Of a stretch of DNA of 64,000 bases, positions 1 to 9,407 are shown piece after piece (within the stretch, counting starts at the first letter, position 1; the number at the start of each line of letters is the position of its first letter). Position numbers and translations under genes: made by a program. Origin of the DNA: Comamonas sp. lk. GTDB taxonomy: Bacteria; Pseudomonadota; Gammaproteobacteria; Burkholderiales; Burkholderiaceae_C. The stretch lies in assembly GCA_945925985.1 (NCBI GenBank), contig CAMELV010000019.1, positions 1 through 64,000 of the forward strand. The letters run 5' to 3'. The notes beneath the pieces were generated by a model. That model was not told the DNA's origin. It worked only from the letters and a program-made list of their open reading frames with translations, and did not search any database.

Positions 1-136
1 CCTTGGCCTGGCCGCCATACTTGGCCGCCAACACCGTGGTGATGGCCGCGGTCAAGGTGGTCTTGCCGTGGTCAACGTGCCCGATCGTGCCCACGTTGAC
101 GTGGGGCTTGGTACGTGCGAATTTTTCTTTTCCCAT
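1..136 (-). CDS. tuf: Elongation factor Tu, N-terminal part (cut by window edge)
   Basis: GTPase that delivers aminoacyl-tRNA to the ribosome. Only the first 45 codons are present; the rest lies before base 1. The reading begins [20 protein letters not shown] and runs into the G1/P-loop GHVDHGKTT, which identifies EF-Tu beyond doubt. The ATG at 134-136 is preceded by a GGAG Shine-Dalgarno sequence. It lies downstream of three tRNA genes in the same direction, the usual bacterial tRNA-tufB arrangement, so it is probably cotranscribed with them from the promoter at 627-655. Confidence 0.97.
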   Translation of the reverse strand, partial: MGKEKFARTKPHVNVGTIGHVDHGKTTLTAAITTVLAAKYGGQAK

Positions 137-226
137 TTTTCAGTTCTCCGAAAAGTGACTTGACCGTCAATGCAAAAAACATTCAGCGCCTGGCAGTCAA
201 AAAAGGACTGTCAACGCGCCCCAAAC

Positions 227-301
227 TGGTGCCCATTGCGGGAATCGGACCCGCGACCTCTCCCTTACCAAGGGAGTGCTCTGCCACTGAGCCAAATGGG
301 C
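227..301 (-). tRNA. tRNA-Thr (anticodon GGT)
   Basis: On the minus strand a 7-bp acceptor stem GCCCATT/AATGGGC closes a cloverleaf with D-loop CTCAGTGGCAGAGC, anticodon stem CTCCC/GGGAG, loop TTGGTAA (anticodon GGT) and T-arm GCGGGTCCGATTCCCGC. The 3' CCA is encoded. It is the last of three tRNAs before tuf, the standard position for tRNA-Thr(GGT) in this operon. Confidence 0.97.
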
Positions 302-372
302 CTTGTTCAACGCTGCCGGGCACCGTTAAACCCAAAAATTTCTAACTCATTCACTCACACGCTTTGCGAGGC

Positions 373-446
373 TGGAGCGGGAGACGGGAATCGAACCCGC
401 GTCATTAGCTTGGAAGGCTAGGGTTCTACCATTGAACTACTCCCGC
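373..446 (-). tRNA. tRNA-Gly (anticodon TCC)
   Basis: Minus-strand cloverleaf with acceptor stem GCGGGAG/CTCCCGC, D-arm GTTCAATGGTAGAAC, anticodon loop CTTCCAA (anticodon TCC), T-arm GCGGGTTCGATTCCCGT and encoded CCA. It is the middle tRNA of the Tyr-Gly-Thr-tuf operon. Confidence 0.97.
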
Positions 447-526
447 ATCGAAGTTGAACCTGTCAACCCCAAACGCCCCACAATTCGCCCCACAATTCGC
501 CCTATAACTCACTCGTGCATTTTCAC

Positions 527-612
527 TGGTGGAGAGGGCTGGATTCGAACCAGCGTACTCGTTAGAGGGCAGATTTACAGTCTGCTGCCATTAACCACTC
601 GGCCACCTCTCC
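527..612 (-). tRNA. tRNA-Tyr (anticodon GTA)
   Basis: An 86-nt class II tRNA on the minus strand: acceptor stem GGAGAGG/CCTCTCC, long variable arm, anticodon loop CTGTAAA (anticodon GTA), T-arm GCTGGTTCGAATCCAGC and encoded CCA. It is the first transcribed gene of the tRNA-tuf operon, about 15 nt downstream of the -10 box at 627-632. Confidence 0.97.
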
Positions 613-626
613 GCGGTGAGCCCCAG

Positions 627-655
627 ATTATGCCATGAAACCCTTGGCTAGCCAA
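627..655 (-). promoter_or_regulatory. Sigma-70 promoter of the tRNA-tuf operon
   Basis: Read on the minus strand: -35 TTGGCT (650-655), exactly 17 bp spacer, -10 CATAAT (627-632), followed by a G-rich discriminator and then the 5' end of tRNA-Tyr. Spacing and position fit a strong stable-RNA promoter. Confidence 0.75.
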
Positions 656-669
656 AACTGAAACCTGCT

Positions 670-1395
670 CTACTCCTCCCAGTGAACTGTCGCTTGTCCA
701 CGCTGTTGGAAAAAGGCATTCACCTTGCCAAAATGGCCGCACCCGATGAAAGGAATTGGCGGCCGCAAAGCCGATAGCGGCGATGGATGGTTGGCGGTCA
801 GCACCAAATGCTGCGCGGCATTGGGGCTGCTGTCAATCATTAGGCGTTTGGCCTGGGCCTGCGCGCCCCACAACATGAACACCAGGGGTGATTTTTGCGC
901 TGCGAGCCTTTTAACGATGGCGTCGGTCAGGACTTCCCAACCCCGCTTGGAATGGCTGGCTGGCGCGCCCGCCTCCACTGTCAGACAGGTATTCAGCAGC
1001 AAAACGCCCTGTCGAGCCCAACGGGCGAGCGAAGCGTCCGGCATCCTCTCGGCCGAGGCGGCGGCGACCAGACCAGAGTCCCTGGCGATTTCCTTGAAGA
1101 TGTTGCGCAGCGAGGGCGGCGGCCGAACAACCGAAGGCACCGAGAAAGCCAAGCCATCTGCCTGCCCAGGTCCGTGGTAAGGATCTTGTCCCAATATCAC
1201 GACCTTGACAGCGTGCAAGGGCGTCAGGGCCAGGGCTCGAAATGGCTGGGGCGGGTACACGACGGCTCCGGCGGCCAGGCGTTCCGACAGAAACCGGCCC
1301 AGTTTCGAGCCGGTGCTGCTGGCCAGAAATTGATCAACCAGCGGGCGCCAATCTGGCGCGACCGACGAGGTGTCTGGCGGCCAGGCGGTTAACAC
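670..1395 (-). CDS. ung: Uracil-DNA glycosylase (family 1)
   Basis: Removes uracil from DNA in base-excision repair. The water-activating motif GQDPYHG and the C-terminal DNA-intercalation motif HPSPLSALR are both present, as is LLLNTCLTVEAG. The open frame extends upstream into trpC on the same strand. I place the start at GTG 1395 (VLTAWPPDTSS...), giving 241 residues, close to the usual 225-245, beginning 19 bases after the trpC stop. No strong ribosome site is visible there, so the exact start is uncertain. It follows trpC directly and is probably cotranscribed. Confidence 0.95.
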   Translation of the reverse strand: MLTAWPPDTSSVAPDWRPLVDQFLASSTGSKLGRFLSERLAAGAVVYPPQPFRALALTPLHAVKVVILGQDPYHGPGQADGLAFSVPSVVRPPPSLRNIFKEIARDSGLVAAASAERMPDASLARWARQGVLLLNTCLTVEAGAPASHSKRGWEVLTDAIVKRLAAQKSPLVFMLWGAQAQAKRLMIDSSPNAAQHLVLTANHPSPLSALRPPIPFIGCGHFGKVNAFFQQRGQATVHWEE

Positions 1396-1414
1396 CGACG
1401 ATTGTCGGTGAGCC

Positions 1415-2209
1415 TCAGCCGGGTGCAAATAGTGCAGCCAGGGCTTGGCCGGGGTCTGGGGCACGCATGAAGGCCTCGCCGACCAAGTAGGCGTTGACGC
1501 CGGCTGCGCCCAGGCGCAGCACATCGTCACGCGTGGCAATGCCACTCTCGGTGACCAGCAAACGGCCGGCAGGCACATCGCGCAGCAGGTCGAGTGTGGT
1601 CTGTATCGACACTTCAAAGGTCTTGAGGTTGCGGTTGTTGACGCCGATCAGCGGCGTCTTGAGCCGCAGGGCCCGCGCCAGCTCGGTAGCGTCATGCACT
1701 TCCACCAGCACCGCCATGTCCAGGCTCAGGGCGGTAGCTTCGAAATCACGCAATTGGGCATCGTCTAAGCAGGCAGCAATCAGCAGCACAGCGTCGGCCC
1801 CCATCACGCGCGACTCATAGACCTGGTAGGCGTCAACCACAAAATCTTTTCTCAGGACCGGCAAGTGGCATGACGCGCGCGCCTGCTTGAGAAAGTCAGC
1901 CTTGCCCTGAAAAAATTGTTGGTCGGTCAATACCGACAAGCAGGCGGCACCGTGTTCCGCATAGGTCTGGGCAATATCAGCCGGCTCAAAATCAGCCCGC
2001 AACACACCTTTGGATGGGCTGGCTTTTTTGATTTCGGCGATCACCGCCGGTCGCCCGGCGGCAATTCGGGCCCGCATAGCGCCCAGGAAGTCCCGGGTCA
2101 GGACGCGGGATTCGGCATCGGCGCGGACCTCAGTCAGCGGCTTGCGACTGCGAGCGGCAGCCACTTCTTCGTGTTTGACGGCAACGATCTGGGTCAGGAT
2201 ATCGGACAT
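1415..2209 (-). CDS. trpC: Indole-3-glycerol phosphate synthase
   Basis: Closes the indole ring in tryptophan synthesis, converting CdRP to indole-3-glycerol phosphate. 264 residues, a single TIM barrel with no fused TrpF domain. Catalytic landmarks are visible: [12 protein letters not shown] (substrate Lys/Ser), [25 protein letters not shown] and [11 protein letters not shown] at 2209. It is separated from trpD by the oppositely oriented pair at 2358-4004, so it either has its own promoter in 2210-2357 or depends on read-through antisense to those two genes. Confidence 0.97.
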   Translation of the reverse strand: MSDILTQIVAVKHEEVAAARSRKPLTEVRADAESRVLTRDFLGAMRARIAAGRPAVIAEIKKASPSKGVLRADFEPADIAQTYAEHGAACLSVLTDQQFFQGKADFLKQARASCHLPVLRKDFVVDAYQVYESRVMGADAVLLIAACLDDAQLRDFEATALSLDMAVLVEVHDATELARALRLKTPLIGVNNRNLKTFEVSIQTTLDLLRDVPAGRLLVTESGIATRDDVLRLGAAGVNAYLVGEAFMRAPDPGQALAALFAPG

Positions 2210-2357
2210 GGGCGCTCACTTGGTAACCGGGCAAACGAACGGAGTATTCAGGCCGGGCCAGCCGGATTTTCGCAGAATGCCGGGCCGGGCCGAGTTAACA
2301 TGACCCACTGGGCAGTTGCGATGGCCGCCGCTGCCCCCGACGCCCTTGAAGACGCCC

Positions 2358-3173
2358 ATGTCAAACACCCAGTCCACCCCCCAAGGCCTCGCTGATGAAC
2401 CCAGTCGCGCCGCCTACCGTGACTACACCCAGCCCGGCATTGACCGGGTGCGTGAGTTCTACCGCAACAACCACACCTACCAAACCCTGGACTTTGTGTT
2501 GGCAAAGAAAAACAAGTGGCTGCCATTCCAACAACGGCAAATGACACCCTGGGAGGGTCTGGATTACCTGAACACGCTGGTGGATGAGTCGGACCCTGAC
2601 ATCAACCTGCCGCAAATCAGCCATCTGCTGCAAACCGCAGAGGCCATCCGCGCCGACGGCCACCCCGACTGGTTTGTGCTGACCGGCTTTGTGCACGACC
2701 TAGGCAAAGTGCTGTGCCTGTTTGGCGAGCCGCAATGGGCCGTGGTGGGTGACACATTTCCGGTCGGCTGCCGCCATTCGCATCAGATTGTCTATCCCGA
2801 GTTCTTTGCCGCAAACCCGGACAGCCAGGACAAGCGTTACGACAGCGAACTGGGCATTTACAGTGCCCGCTGCGGGCTGGACCAGGTCCACATGTCTTGG
2901 GGCCACGACGAATACCTGTACCACCTGCTCAAAAACTATTTGCCCGAGCCAGCGCAATACATGATCCGTTACCACTCGTTTTACGCTTGGCACAAAGAGG
3001 GCCAGTACCGGCACCTGACCGATGCCCGCGACGACGCGAACCTAGCCTGGGTGCAGAAGTTCAACCCCTACGACCTGTATTCCAAAAACCCTAACCCGCC
3101 GGTAATGGCCGAGCTCAAGCCCTATTACGAGGACCTGCTGGCCAAATACCTGCCGGCTACGCTCAAACTCTAA
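2358..3173 (+). CDS. myo-Inositol oxygenase (MIOX family)
   Basis: Non-haem di-iron oxygenase of the HD-domain family that cleaves myo-inositol to D-glucuronate. The match to the animal/plant enzyme is close over the whole length: [29 protein letters not shown] (the HD iron ligands and the Lys), [29 protein letters not shown] (iron-ligand His), [10 protein letters not shown] (second ligand His) and [10 protein letters not shown] (bridging Asp). 271 residues from ATG 2358, comparable to the human enzyme (285). An upstream TTG at 2316 in frame would add 14 poorly supported residues. It sits 30 bp upstream of an inositol monophosphatase-like gene, on the strand opposite to the trp genes. No inositol transporter or glucuronate catabolic genes adjoin it. 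Confidence 0.9.
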   Translation: MSNTQSTPQGLADEPSRAAYRDYTQPGIDRVREFYRNNHTYQTLDFVLAKKNKWLPFQQRQMTPWEGLDYLNTLVDESDPDINLPQISHLLQTAEAIRADGHPDWFVLTGFVHDLGKVLCLFGEPQWAVVGDTFPVGCRHSHQIVYPEFFAANPDSQDKRYDSELGIYSARCGLDQVHMSWGHDEYLYHLLKNYLPEPAQYMIRYHSFYAWHKEGQYRHLTDARDDANLAWVQKFNPYDLYSKNPNPPVMAELKPYYEDLLAKYLPATLKL

Positions 3174-3203
3174 CGCCACACACGCCTTTGTCGCCCACAC
3201 CCC

Positions 3204-4004
3204 ATGACAACATCCCTGTTACCCGCTCATCTGGCCGCCCGGCTGGACTTTGCCATCCAGTTGGCGCGCCAATGTGGCGACCTGGCCGTCAAGGAGGCGG
3301 CCCAGCTGCAGATCAGCGCCAAAGGCGCGCACGATGTGCTGACCCAGGCTGACATGGCGGTTGAGCAGCTGATTCGGGCCGAGGTGGCACGGGCCTTTGC
3401 GGGCGATCTGGTTGTGGGTGAAGAAATGGGCGGTCAGGACGCCGTCGGGGCCGCAGGCAATTTTTGGCTGGTCGACCCGATTGACGGCACTGCCAACTAC
3501 GCCGCCGACGTGCCACGCTGGTGCATCTCGATCGGCTACCTAGAGGGCGGCAAGCCGGTGCTGGGCGTGATCTTTGACCCACACATGGACCGGCTGTACA
3601 GCGCGGGCCTGGGGGCGGGCGCCTGGCTTAACGGCCGGCCGATTCAGGCCCGCAGCACCATCGCGCTCAAGGGCGCCACGGTGGAGCTGGGCTGGTCTCC
3701 CCGCAGCCAGCCCGGCGACTACCTCGGCAAGGCAGCTGCGCTGTTGGCCGCCGGATGCGCCTTCACCCGCCGTGGCTCGGGCGCCCTGGGGCTGGCTGAT
3801 GTGGCCGCGGGCCGGGTGGATGGCTACGCCGAGTTGCACATCAACGCCTGGGACTGCGCAGCCGGCATTCTGCTGGTGGCCGAGGCGGGCGGACGGGCCA
3901 ACGATTTTTTCACGCCGGAGGGCATCCGCAGCGGTGGTTTGCTGGTGGCCTGCGCCGCCGACCTCTACCCCGCGCTGCATGCGCTGATGGTCGTCACGCC
4001 TTGA
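3204..4004 (+). CDS. Inositol monophosphatase family protein
   Basis: Mg2+-dependent sugar/inositol phosphatase of the IMPase/SuhB fold, 266 residues. Metal-site motifs are present: VVGEEMGG (Glu), DPIDGTANYAADVP (the DPIDGT motif) and NAWDCAAGILLVAEAGG (the WD...A.G motif). ATG at 3204, 30 bp after the MIOX gene and codirectional, so very likely one transcript. The pairing suggests that the phosphatase makes myo-inositol for the oxygenase, but family members also act on histidinol phosphate, PAP and sugar phosphates, so the substrate is inference. It converges on trpD with about 90 bp between the stop codons. Confidence 0.88.
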   Translation: MTTSLLPAHLAARLDFAIQLARQCGDLAVKEAAQLQISAKGAHDVLTQADMAVEQLIRAEVARAFAGDLVVGEEMGGQDAVGAAGNFWLVDPIDGTANYAADVPRWCISIGYLEGGKPVLGVIFDPHMDRLYSAGLGAGAWLNGRPIQARSTIALKGATVELGWSPRSQPGDYLGKAAALLAAGCAFTRRGSGALGLADVAAGRVDGYAELHINAWDCAAGILLVAEAGGRANDFFTPEGIRSGGLLVACAADLYPALHALMVVTP

Positions 4005-4095
4005 AGGCCGGAGGACACGTGCGCAAGCAGACACGCCGTCCCCTCACCCCTAAGGCCACACGCGCCGATCACCGCCAGAATCGTTAGGGCCAAGG

Positions 4096-5145
4096 TCATG
4101 CGGCTGGCTTCAGGGCTTGGGTCAGTGCCACGAGTTGGTCCAGTCGGGTGCGGGCCGCACCAGACTCCAGGGCGGCGCGGGCCTGCACCACGCCAGCCTG
4201 CATGGTGGGGGCGACGTTGGCGGCGTAAAGCGCGGCACCGGCATTGAGCACCACAATGTCGCGGGCTGGGCCCGGCTCGTTGTCCAGCACGCCCAGCAGC
4301 ATGGCCTTGGACTGCTCGGGCGTGTCCACGCGCAGGCCACGATTGCTGGCCATCACCATGCCGAAGTCTTCCGGGTGGATCTCGTACTCGGTGATTTCAC
4401 CGTCTTTCAATTCCCCCACCAGCGTGGCCGCGCCCAGGCTGACTTCGTCCATGCCGTCTTTGCCGTAAACCACCAGCGCATGCTCGGCACCCAGGCGCTG
4501 CAGCGCCCGCACCTGAATACCGACCAGGTCCGAATGGAACACGCCCATCAAAATATTGGGCGCGCTGGCCGGGTTGGTGAGCGGTCCGAGGATGTTGAAG
4601 ATGGTGCGCACCCCCAACTCGCGCCGGATCGGCGCCACGTTTTTCATGGCCGGGTGGTGGTTGGGCGCAAACATGAAGCCGACGCCGACCTCCTCGATGC
4701 AGCGGGCAATCGCCTCTGGCGCCAGGTTGATGTACACACCCAGCGCTTCCATCACGTCGGCGCTGCCGCTCTTGCTGCTGACGCTTCGCCCGCCGTGTTT
4801 GCTGACGCGGGCACCAGCTGCGGCGGCGACAAACATGGAACAGGTGGAGATGTTGAAGGTGTGCGAGCCGTCGCCGCCGGTGCCGACGATGTCGACCAGG
4901 TGGGTCGGGTCGGCCACGTGCACCTTGGTGGAGAACTCGCGCATCACCTGGGCGGCGGCCGTGATCTCACCAATGGTTTCCTTTTTCACGCGCAGGCCGG
5001 TAATCAGGGCGGCCATCATCACCTGCGACATCTCGCCGCTCATGATCAGGCGCATGATGTGCAGCATCTCGTCATGAAAAATCTCACGGTGTTCGATGGT
5101 ACGTAGCAGGGCTTCTTGCGCGGTGATCTTGTTGCTGTGGGGCAT
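4096..5145 (-). CDS. trpD: Anthranilate phosphoribosyltransferase
   Basis: Transfers phosphoribose from PRPP to anthranilate. The PRPP-binding loop [17 protein letters not shown], the [16 protein letters not shown] segment, [20 protein letters not shown] and [10 protein letters not shown] are all canonical. I chose ATG 5145 ([14 protein letters not shown], 349 residues) over the in-frame TTG at 5160 because it matches the family N terminus and avoids overlap with the upstream lysE stop. It lies 11 bp downstream of lysE. Confidence 0.97.
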   Translation of the reverse strand: MPHSNKITAQEALLRTIEHREIFHDEMLHIMRLIMSGEMSQVMMAALITGLRVKKETIGEITAAAQVMREFSTKVHVADPTHLVDIVGTGGDGSHTFNISTCSMFVAAAAGARVSKHGGRSVSSKSGSADVMEALGVYINLAPEAIARCIEEVGVGFMFAPNHHPAMKNVAPIRRELGVRTIFNILGPLTNPASAPNILMGVFHSDLVGIQVRALQRLGAEHALVVYGKDGMDEVSLGAATLVGELKDGEITEYEIHPEDFGMVMASNRGLRVDTPEQSKAMLLGVLDNEPGPARDIVVLNAGAALYAANVAPTMQAGVVQARAALESGAARTRLDQLVALTQALKPAA

Positions 5146-5156
5146 GTTGGCTCTCT

Positions 5157-5840
5157 TCAAGGGGTGGGGGGATCGGTCAGGGCCAGCTTCAGGCCAAAAC
5201 CGATGAACAAAGCGCCAGCCAGGCGCTCCAGCCAGGCCAGGCCCTGCTGCAGGGACTGCAGGCGCTGGCCGGCCCAGGCAGCCAGCAGGGCATAGCCCAG
5301 GTTGATCGGCAGGGAATTCAGATTGAACAGCAGGCCAAGCAGCACAAAGGTGAGCGCCTTGTGCTCGGCCTCTGGGGCAATGAACTGAGGCAGAAACGCC
5401 AAAAAGAACAGGGCGACCTTGGGATTGAGCGCATTGGTCCAGAAACCTTGACGGAATATATTTATAGAGTCAAATTGGCCTCTAGGCCTTGATTCCATTG
5501 ACTTTAGTGCTATATTATTAATAGCAAGCACCGATGCTGACCCAGCCCCAGGGGGACGCAGGCCCAGCATGCCCCAGCCGATGTACAGCAAGTAGGCCGC
5601 ACCTGCCCACTTCAGCAGGGTGAACGCTGTCTGAGAGGCGGCCAGCAGCGCGCCCAGACCGAGCGCTGCCACAGCAATATGGACAAAGATACCACCCGTA
5701 ATGCCATGGGCCGCGACGACCCCAGCCCGCCAGCCATCCTTAAGCCCTTGGGAGACGATGTACAGCACATCTGGCCCAGGCGTCAGGTTCAGCAGCAGAC
5801 CAGCTGCCAAGAACAGGCCGAGGTGCTCAATCCCTGCCAC
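5157..5840 (-). CDS. LysE/RhtB family amino-acid exporter
   Basis: About six hydrophobic segments and the family signature [12 protein letters not shown] near the N terminus identify a LysE/RhtB exporter of amino acids or homoserine lactones. 227 residues from a GTG at 5840. Residues around 106-125 ([20 protein letters not shown]) form a hydrophilic insertion in a cytoplasmic loop; this stretch is encoded by a copy of the dispersed repeat at 5469-5525. Thirteen bp downstream of ltaE and 11 bp upstream of trpD, so it appears to be part of the trp transcript. The substrate is not determinable; export of an aromatic or threonine-related amino acid is speculation from context. Confidence 0.88.
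   Translation of the reverse strand: MAGIEHLGLFLAAGLLLNLTPGPDVLYIVSQGLKDGWRAGVVAAHGITGGIFVHIAVAALGLGALLAASQTAFTLLKWAGAAYLLYIGWGMLGLRPPGAGSASVLAINNIALKSMESRPRGQFDSINIFRQGFWTNALNPKVALFFLAFLPQFIAPEAEHKALTFVLLGLLFNLNSLPINLGYALLAAWAGQRLQSLQQGLAWLERLAGALFIGFGLKLALTDPPTP
5469..5525 (-). repeat. Dispersed repeat copy A, inside lysE
   Basis: On the minus strand it starts GCTATTAATAATATAGCAC and ends GGCCTAGAGGCCAATTTGAC. The head (GCTATnAA.AnTAGC) and tail (GGCTnnAGGCC..TTTGA) recur at 6915-6966, 15841-15896, 23841-23889, 25772-25830 and 55331-55389. It is read through in frame by lysE and is much more AT-rich than its surroundings. Confidence 0.65.
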
Positions 5841-5852
5841 GGCGCCCAGCCT

Positions 5853-6914
5853 TCAGCGGGAAAAAATATCGCCGATAACCGCCAGCGCGTGGTCAATGCC
5901 CGCAGCGTCGACATCCAGGTGGGTCACAAAGCGCAGCTGGTACAGGCCGGTGGCCAGCACGCCATGCCGCGCCAGTTGAGGAATCAGATCTGACGCATGG
6001 GCCCGCGCCGGGCCCTCCAGATCGACAAACACCACGTTGGTCTGGGGCTGCGCGACCACCAGACCCGGCAGGCGGCGCAGGCCCGCGGCCAAGCGCTGCG
6101 CCAAGGTGTGATCGTCGGCTAGGCGCTGCACGTGATTTGTCAATGCATAGGAGGCCGCTGCCGCGAGTCCACCAGACTGGCGCATGCCGCCGCCCGCCAT
6201 CTTACGGATGCGGTGCGCCCGTGAAATCAGTTCGCGGCCACCGCAGAGGGCAGAGCCGACTGGCGCGCCCAGCCCCTTGCTGAAGCAGACCGAGACGCTG
6301 TCAAAACAACTGGCAATGCGGCGCGCCTCCTGGTACGGATCGGTACCCAGTTCAGTGGCCTGCGCCACGGCGGCATTGAACAAACGTGCGCCATCGAGGT
6401 GGCGGGCCAGGCCATGCTGGCGGGCCAGGTCGGTGGCCTGCTGCACATAGTCCATGGGCAGCCGCTTGCCACCAAAGGTATTCTCCAGGGCCAGCAGCCG
6501 GGTACGGGCAAAATGCGCGTCGTCGGGCTTGATGGCTGCGGCAATTTCAGCCAGCGCCAGGGTGCCGTCGGGCTGGTGGTTCAATGGCTGTGGCTGCAGG
6601 CTGCCGAACACTGCGCCGCCGCCACCCTCCCACCGGTAGCAGTGCGCCATCTGGCCGACAATGTACTCATCACCACGTTGGCAGTGCGCCAACAGGGCGC
6701 ACAGGTTGCTTTGGGTGCCGGTCGGCACGAAAAGCGCGGCCTCAAAGCCGAGCAAATCGGCAATCTGCGCTTGCAGGGCGTTGACGCTGGGGTCATCGGC
6801 AAAGACGTCGTCGCCCAAGGGCGCAGCGGCCATGGCAGCGCGCATGCCGGGCGTAGGTTGCGTAACAGTGTCGCTGCGCAGGTCAACCCGCAGGAAGCCA
6901 GTGTTTGAGGTCAT
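5853..6914 (-). CDS. ltaE: Low-specificity L-threonine aldolase
   Basis: PLP-dependent fold-type I enzyme that splits L-threonine/L-allo-threonine to glycine and acetaldehyde. 353 residues. Visible landmarks: [15 protein letters not shown] at the N terminus, [19 protein letters not shown] (Asp contacting the PLP ring) and [14 protein letters not shown] with the Schiff-base Lys, then [15 protein letters not shown] at 6914 lies at the boundary of a dispersed repeat copy that fills the gap to trpG. It is embedded between trpG and lysE in the trp gene row, and no catalytic residue is missing. Confidence 0.95.
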   Translation of the reverse strand: MTSNTGFLRVDLRSDTVTQPTPGMRAAMAAAPLGDDVFADDPSVNALQAQIADLLGFEAALFVPTGTQSNLCALLAHCQRGDEYIVGQMAHCYRWEGGGGAVFGSLQPQPLNHQPDGTLALAEIAAAIKPDDAHFARTRLLALENTFGGKRLPMDYVQQATDLARQHGLARHLDGARLFNAAVAQATELGTDPYQEARRIASCFDSVSVCFSKGLGAPVGSALCGGRELISRAHRIRKMAGGGMRQSGGLAAAASYALTNHVQRLADDHTLAQRLAAGLRRLPGLVVAQPQTNVVFVDLEGPARAHASDLIPQLARHGVLATGLYQLRFVTHLDVDAAGIDHALAVIGDIFSR

Positions 6915-6966
6915 TTTGGGCTCCAGGCCTTGTGATTATTGATGATCCAGCTACTTAAATAATAGC
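6915..6966 (-). repeat. Dispersed repeat copy F, trpG-ltaE gap
   Basis: Minus-strand head GCTATTATTTAAGTAGC and tail AAGGCCTGGAGCCCAAAATG match the other copies. It occupies nearly the whole 56-bp intergenic gap between trpG and ltaE, and its last bases touch the ltaE start codon, so it forms the ltaE leader. No clear Shine-Dalgarno sequence remains there apart from GGAG about 8 bases before the ATG. Confidence 0.65.
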
Positions 6967-6970
6967 AAAA

Positions 6971-7555
6971 TCAGGGTCGTGGGGCCAAAAAATTAGCCAG
7001 CATCGCATGGCCGTGCTCGGTCAGGATGCTCTCGGGGTGAAACTGCACGCCCTCCACATCCAGCGTGGCATGGCGTACGCCCATGATTTCGCCGTCGTCG
7101 GTCCAGGCCGTGATCTGCAGGGAGGGCGGGCAGCTGGACCGTTCAATCGCCAATGAATGGTAGCGGTTGACCGTGAACTGCGTCGGTAAACCGGCAAATA
7201 CCCCGGTCTGCGTGGTACTGATGACGCTGGTCTTGCCATGCATCAGCTGCTGCGCCCGCACGATGTGCCCGCCAAAGGCCGCGCCAATCGCCTGGTGGCC
7301 CAGGCAAACCCCCAAGATGGGCAGCTTGCCAGCGAACTGCTGGATGGCTGCCACCGAAATCCCAGCCTCAGCCGGCGAGCAGGGCCCGGGCGAGACCATC
7401 AGGCGGTCGAGCTGCCCAGTCTGTAGCCGGGCCTCGATCTCGGCCAGGGTGATCTCGTCGTTGCGCGCCACCGTCACATCGGCCCCCAGTTCGCCCAGGT
7501 ACTGCACGATGTTGTAGGTGAAGGAGTCGTAGTTGTCGATCATCAGCAGCTTCAT
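6971..7555 (-). CDS. trpG: Anthranilate synthase component II (glutamine amidotransferase)
   Basis: Supplies ammonia from glutamine to TrpE; it may also serve p-aminobenzoate synthesis. 194 residues. Class I amidotransferase triad: nucleophile in [10 protein letters not shown], His/Glu in [10 protein letters not shown]-terminal [13 protein letters not shown]-like motif is intact ([20 protein letters not shown]). ATG at 7555 overlaps the trpE stop by four bases, implying translational coupling that would keep the two subunits equimolar. Confidence 0.97.
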   Translation of the reverse strand: MKLLMIDNYDSFTYNIVQYLGELGADVTVARNDEITLAEIEARLQTGQLDRLMVSPGPCSPAEAGISVAAIQQFAGKLPILGVCLGHQAIGAAFGGHIVRAQQLMHGKTSVISTTQTGVFAGLPTQFTVNRYHSLAIERSSCPPSLQITAWTDDGEIMGVRHATLDVEGVQFHPESILTEHGHAMLANFLAPRP

Positions 7556-9063
7556 TCCAGGCCCTCCTCCACCAGTTCCGCCGCGCGCAGCAGGGCGCGC
7601 GCCTTGGCCTCGGTCTCACGCCATTCCAGCTCGGGCACTGAATCGGCTACCACGCCGGCGGCGGCCTGCACGTAAAGCATCTGGTCCTTGATGATGCCGG
7701 TGCGGATGGCGATAGCTACGTCCATGTCACCGGCATAGCTCAGGTAGCCACAGGCACCACCGTAGAGGCCGCGCTTGCTGGGCTCGAGTTGGTCGATCAG
7801 CGCCATGGCGTGCACCTTGGGGGCGCCAGTCAGGGTGCCAGCCGGGAAGGTGGCGCGGAGCACGTCCATCGCGGTCATGCCGTCCTGCAAGGTGCCTTCG
7901 ACGTTGCTGACGATGTGCATCACATGGCTATAGCGCTCCACACTGAAGGCCTCGGTCACCTTGACGCTGCCGGTCTTGGCAATGCGGCCGATGTCGTTGC
8001 GCGCCAGGTCGATGAGCATCACATGCTCGGCACGCTCCTTCGGGTCGTTAATCAGTTCGGCCTCGGCCGCCCGGTCCTGCGCCAGGCTGGCGCCACGGGC
8101 CCGGGTGCCGGCCAGCGGCCGAATGGTGATTTTTTGCTCGGCCTGCTCGCCCGTCGACACGGTTTCCTGGCGCACCAGAATCTCGGGGCTGGCGCCCACC
8201 ACATGAAAATCACCCAGGTGGTAGTAATACATGTAGGGGCTGGGGTTGAGTGAACGCAGCGCCCGGTAAAGGCTCAGGGGGGATTCGGTGTAGCGCTTTT
8301 TTAGGCGCTGGCCGACCTGAACCTGCATGAAGTCGCCGCCCTCGATCAAGCCCTTGGCCCTGGTGACCGCCGCCAGGTAGTCGACCTTGGCAAATTCGCG
8401 CTCCACCGGGTAGCCCTGGCTGGGCTTGACCAGCGGCGCGCTGACAGAGTATTTGAGCTGCTCTTTGAGCTCGCGCAAGCGGCGCTTGGCATTGGCGTAG
8501 GCCTCAGGCTGTGTTGGGTCGGCGTAAACAATCAGGTAAAGCTTGCCCGACAGGTTGTCGATCACCGCCAGCTCCTCGCACTGCAACAGCACGATGTCGG
8601 GGCAGCCCAAGGTGTCGGGTGGACAGCTGGCCACCAGCTTTTTCTCGATGTGGCGCACCGTGTCGTAGCCGAAGTAGCCGGCCAGACCGCCGCAAAAGCG
8701 CGGCAGACCAGGCCGCAAGGCCACCTTGAAGCGCTGTTGGTAGGCGCTGATGAAATCCAGCGGGTTGCCGTTGACACGCTCCACCACGGCGCCATCGGTC
8801 ACCACCTCGGTCACGGCTGCAGCACCAAAGCCGCTGGCACGCAACAGCGTGCGCGCTGGCAGGCCGATGAAGCTGTAGCGGCCGAAACGCTCGCCGCCCA
8901 CCACAGACTCCAGCAAGAAACTGTGCTTGCCACCATCGCGCGAGTGCGCCAGCTTGAGGTAGAGCGAGAGCGGCGTCTCCAGATCGGCAAAGGCTTCGGC
9001 CAACAGGGGAATCCGGTTGTAGCCCTGGGCGCTCAGGCTTTTGAATTCGAGTTCGGAAATCAC
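7552..9063 (-). CDS. trpE: Anthranilate synthase component I
   Basis: Converts chorismate and ammonia to anthranilate, the committed step to tryptophan. 503 residues. The N-terminal feedback-site segment appears as [19 protein letters not shown] (the LLES motif that binds tryptophan), and the chorismate-binding domain is complete: [55 protein letters not shown] and GAVGYL-like [11 protein letters not shown]. Starts at GTG 9063. First gene of the trp row; the upstream 340 bp holds a possible leader peptide (9169-9258). Confidence 0.97.
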   Translation of the reverse strand: MISELEFKSLSAQGYNRIPLLAEAFADLETPLSLYLKLAHSRDGGKHSFLLESVVGGERFGRYSFIGLPARTLLRASGFGAAAVTEVVTDGAVVERVNGNPLDFISAYQQRFKVALRPGLPRFCGGLAGYFGYDTVRHIEKKLVASCPPDTLGCPDIVLLQCEELAVIDNLSGKLYLIVYADPTQPEAYANAKRRLRELKEQLKYSVSAPLVKPSQGYPVEREFAKVDYLAAVTRAKGLIEGGDFMQVQVGQRLKKRYTESPLSLYRALRSLNPSPYMYYYHLGDFHVVGASPEILVRQETVSTGEQAEQKITIRPLAGTRARGASLAQDRAAEAELINDPKERAEHVMLIDLARNDIGRIAKTGSVKVTEAFSVERYSHVMHIVSNVEGTLQDGMTAMDVLRATFPAGTLTGAPKVHAMALIDQLEPSKRGLYGGACGYLSYAGDMDVAIAIRTGIIKDQMLYVQAAAGVVADSVPELEWRETEAKARALLRAAELVEEGLE

Positions 9064-9168
9064 GGACAGGTCTCTTTCAGGTCAGGCCTGACGACGCGCT
9101 TGTCATGAGACAAGGATCCACTCAGGCGGGCAGCAGGTGGTGCTGCGGTTCAATCGGACAGGGTTGAA

Positions 9169-9258
9169 TCAGGCGAAGGCTGATGGGGTAGGCAGCTGCC
9201 GCCAGGGCCAGGCTCCCCGGTCGCTGAGACCTGTCACGCTGATACGGTGAATGAACAT
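9169..9258 (-). other. Possible trp leader peptide ORF (29 codons) upstream of trpE
   Basis: On the minus strand an ATG at 9258 opens a 29-residue frame ending TGA at 9169, 105 bp before trpE. Residues 17-19 are Trp-Pro-Trp. Closely spaced Trp codons in a short ORF ahead of trpE are what a transcription attenuator needs, and a 6-bp hairpin CTTGTC-TCAT-GACAAG and the palindrome GTCAGGCCTGAC follow. Against this: no Shine-Dalgarno sequence, no run of T after the hairpins, and a TACACT box only six bases before the ATG, which would make the transcript nearly leaderless. Treat as a hypothesis. Confidence 0.25.
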
Positions 9259-9307
9259 GGTCGCAGTGTAGCAAAGCGCCCAAGGCCTCATTGGATCGCA
9301 AGGGGGC

Positions 9308-9334
9308 GATTAGACAGGCGTGTCAATCCGATAA
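9308..9334 (+). promoter_or_regulatory. Weak flagellar sigma-28-like -10 box upstream of the chemoreceptor
   Basis: TCCGATAA at 9327-9334 matches seven of eight bases of the sigma-28 -10 consensus GCCGATAA, 73 bp before the chemoreceptor ATG. The -35 half 11 bp upstream (GATTAGAC) matches poorly. Chemoreceptor genes are commonly sigma-28 dependent, which is the only reason to list it. Confidence 0.3.
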
Positions 9335-9407
9335 GATGGCCCGTGCAGGGCGGCTCGCGAGCCGGATTCCCGGATCGCCCTAGTCAACTCATCAGAAAGG
9401 CTTCGTC

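Noticed and set aside
2316-2357. N-terminal extension of the inositol oxygenase from a TTG
   Set aside because: Residues do not resemble the family; ATG 2358 gives the expected length and start.
4117-5106. 329-codon open frame antisense to trpD
   Set aside because: Antisense to a clear trpD; composition (His/Gly/Val-rich) and absence of motifs mark it as a shadow.
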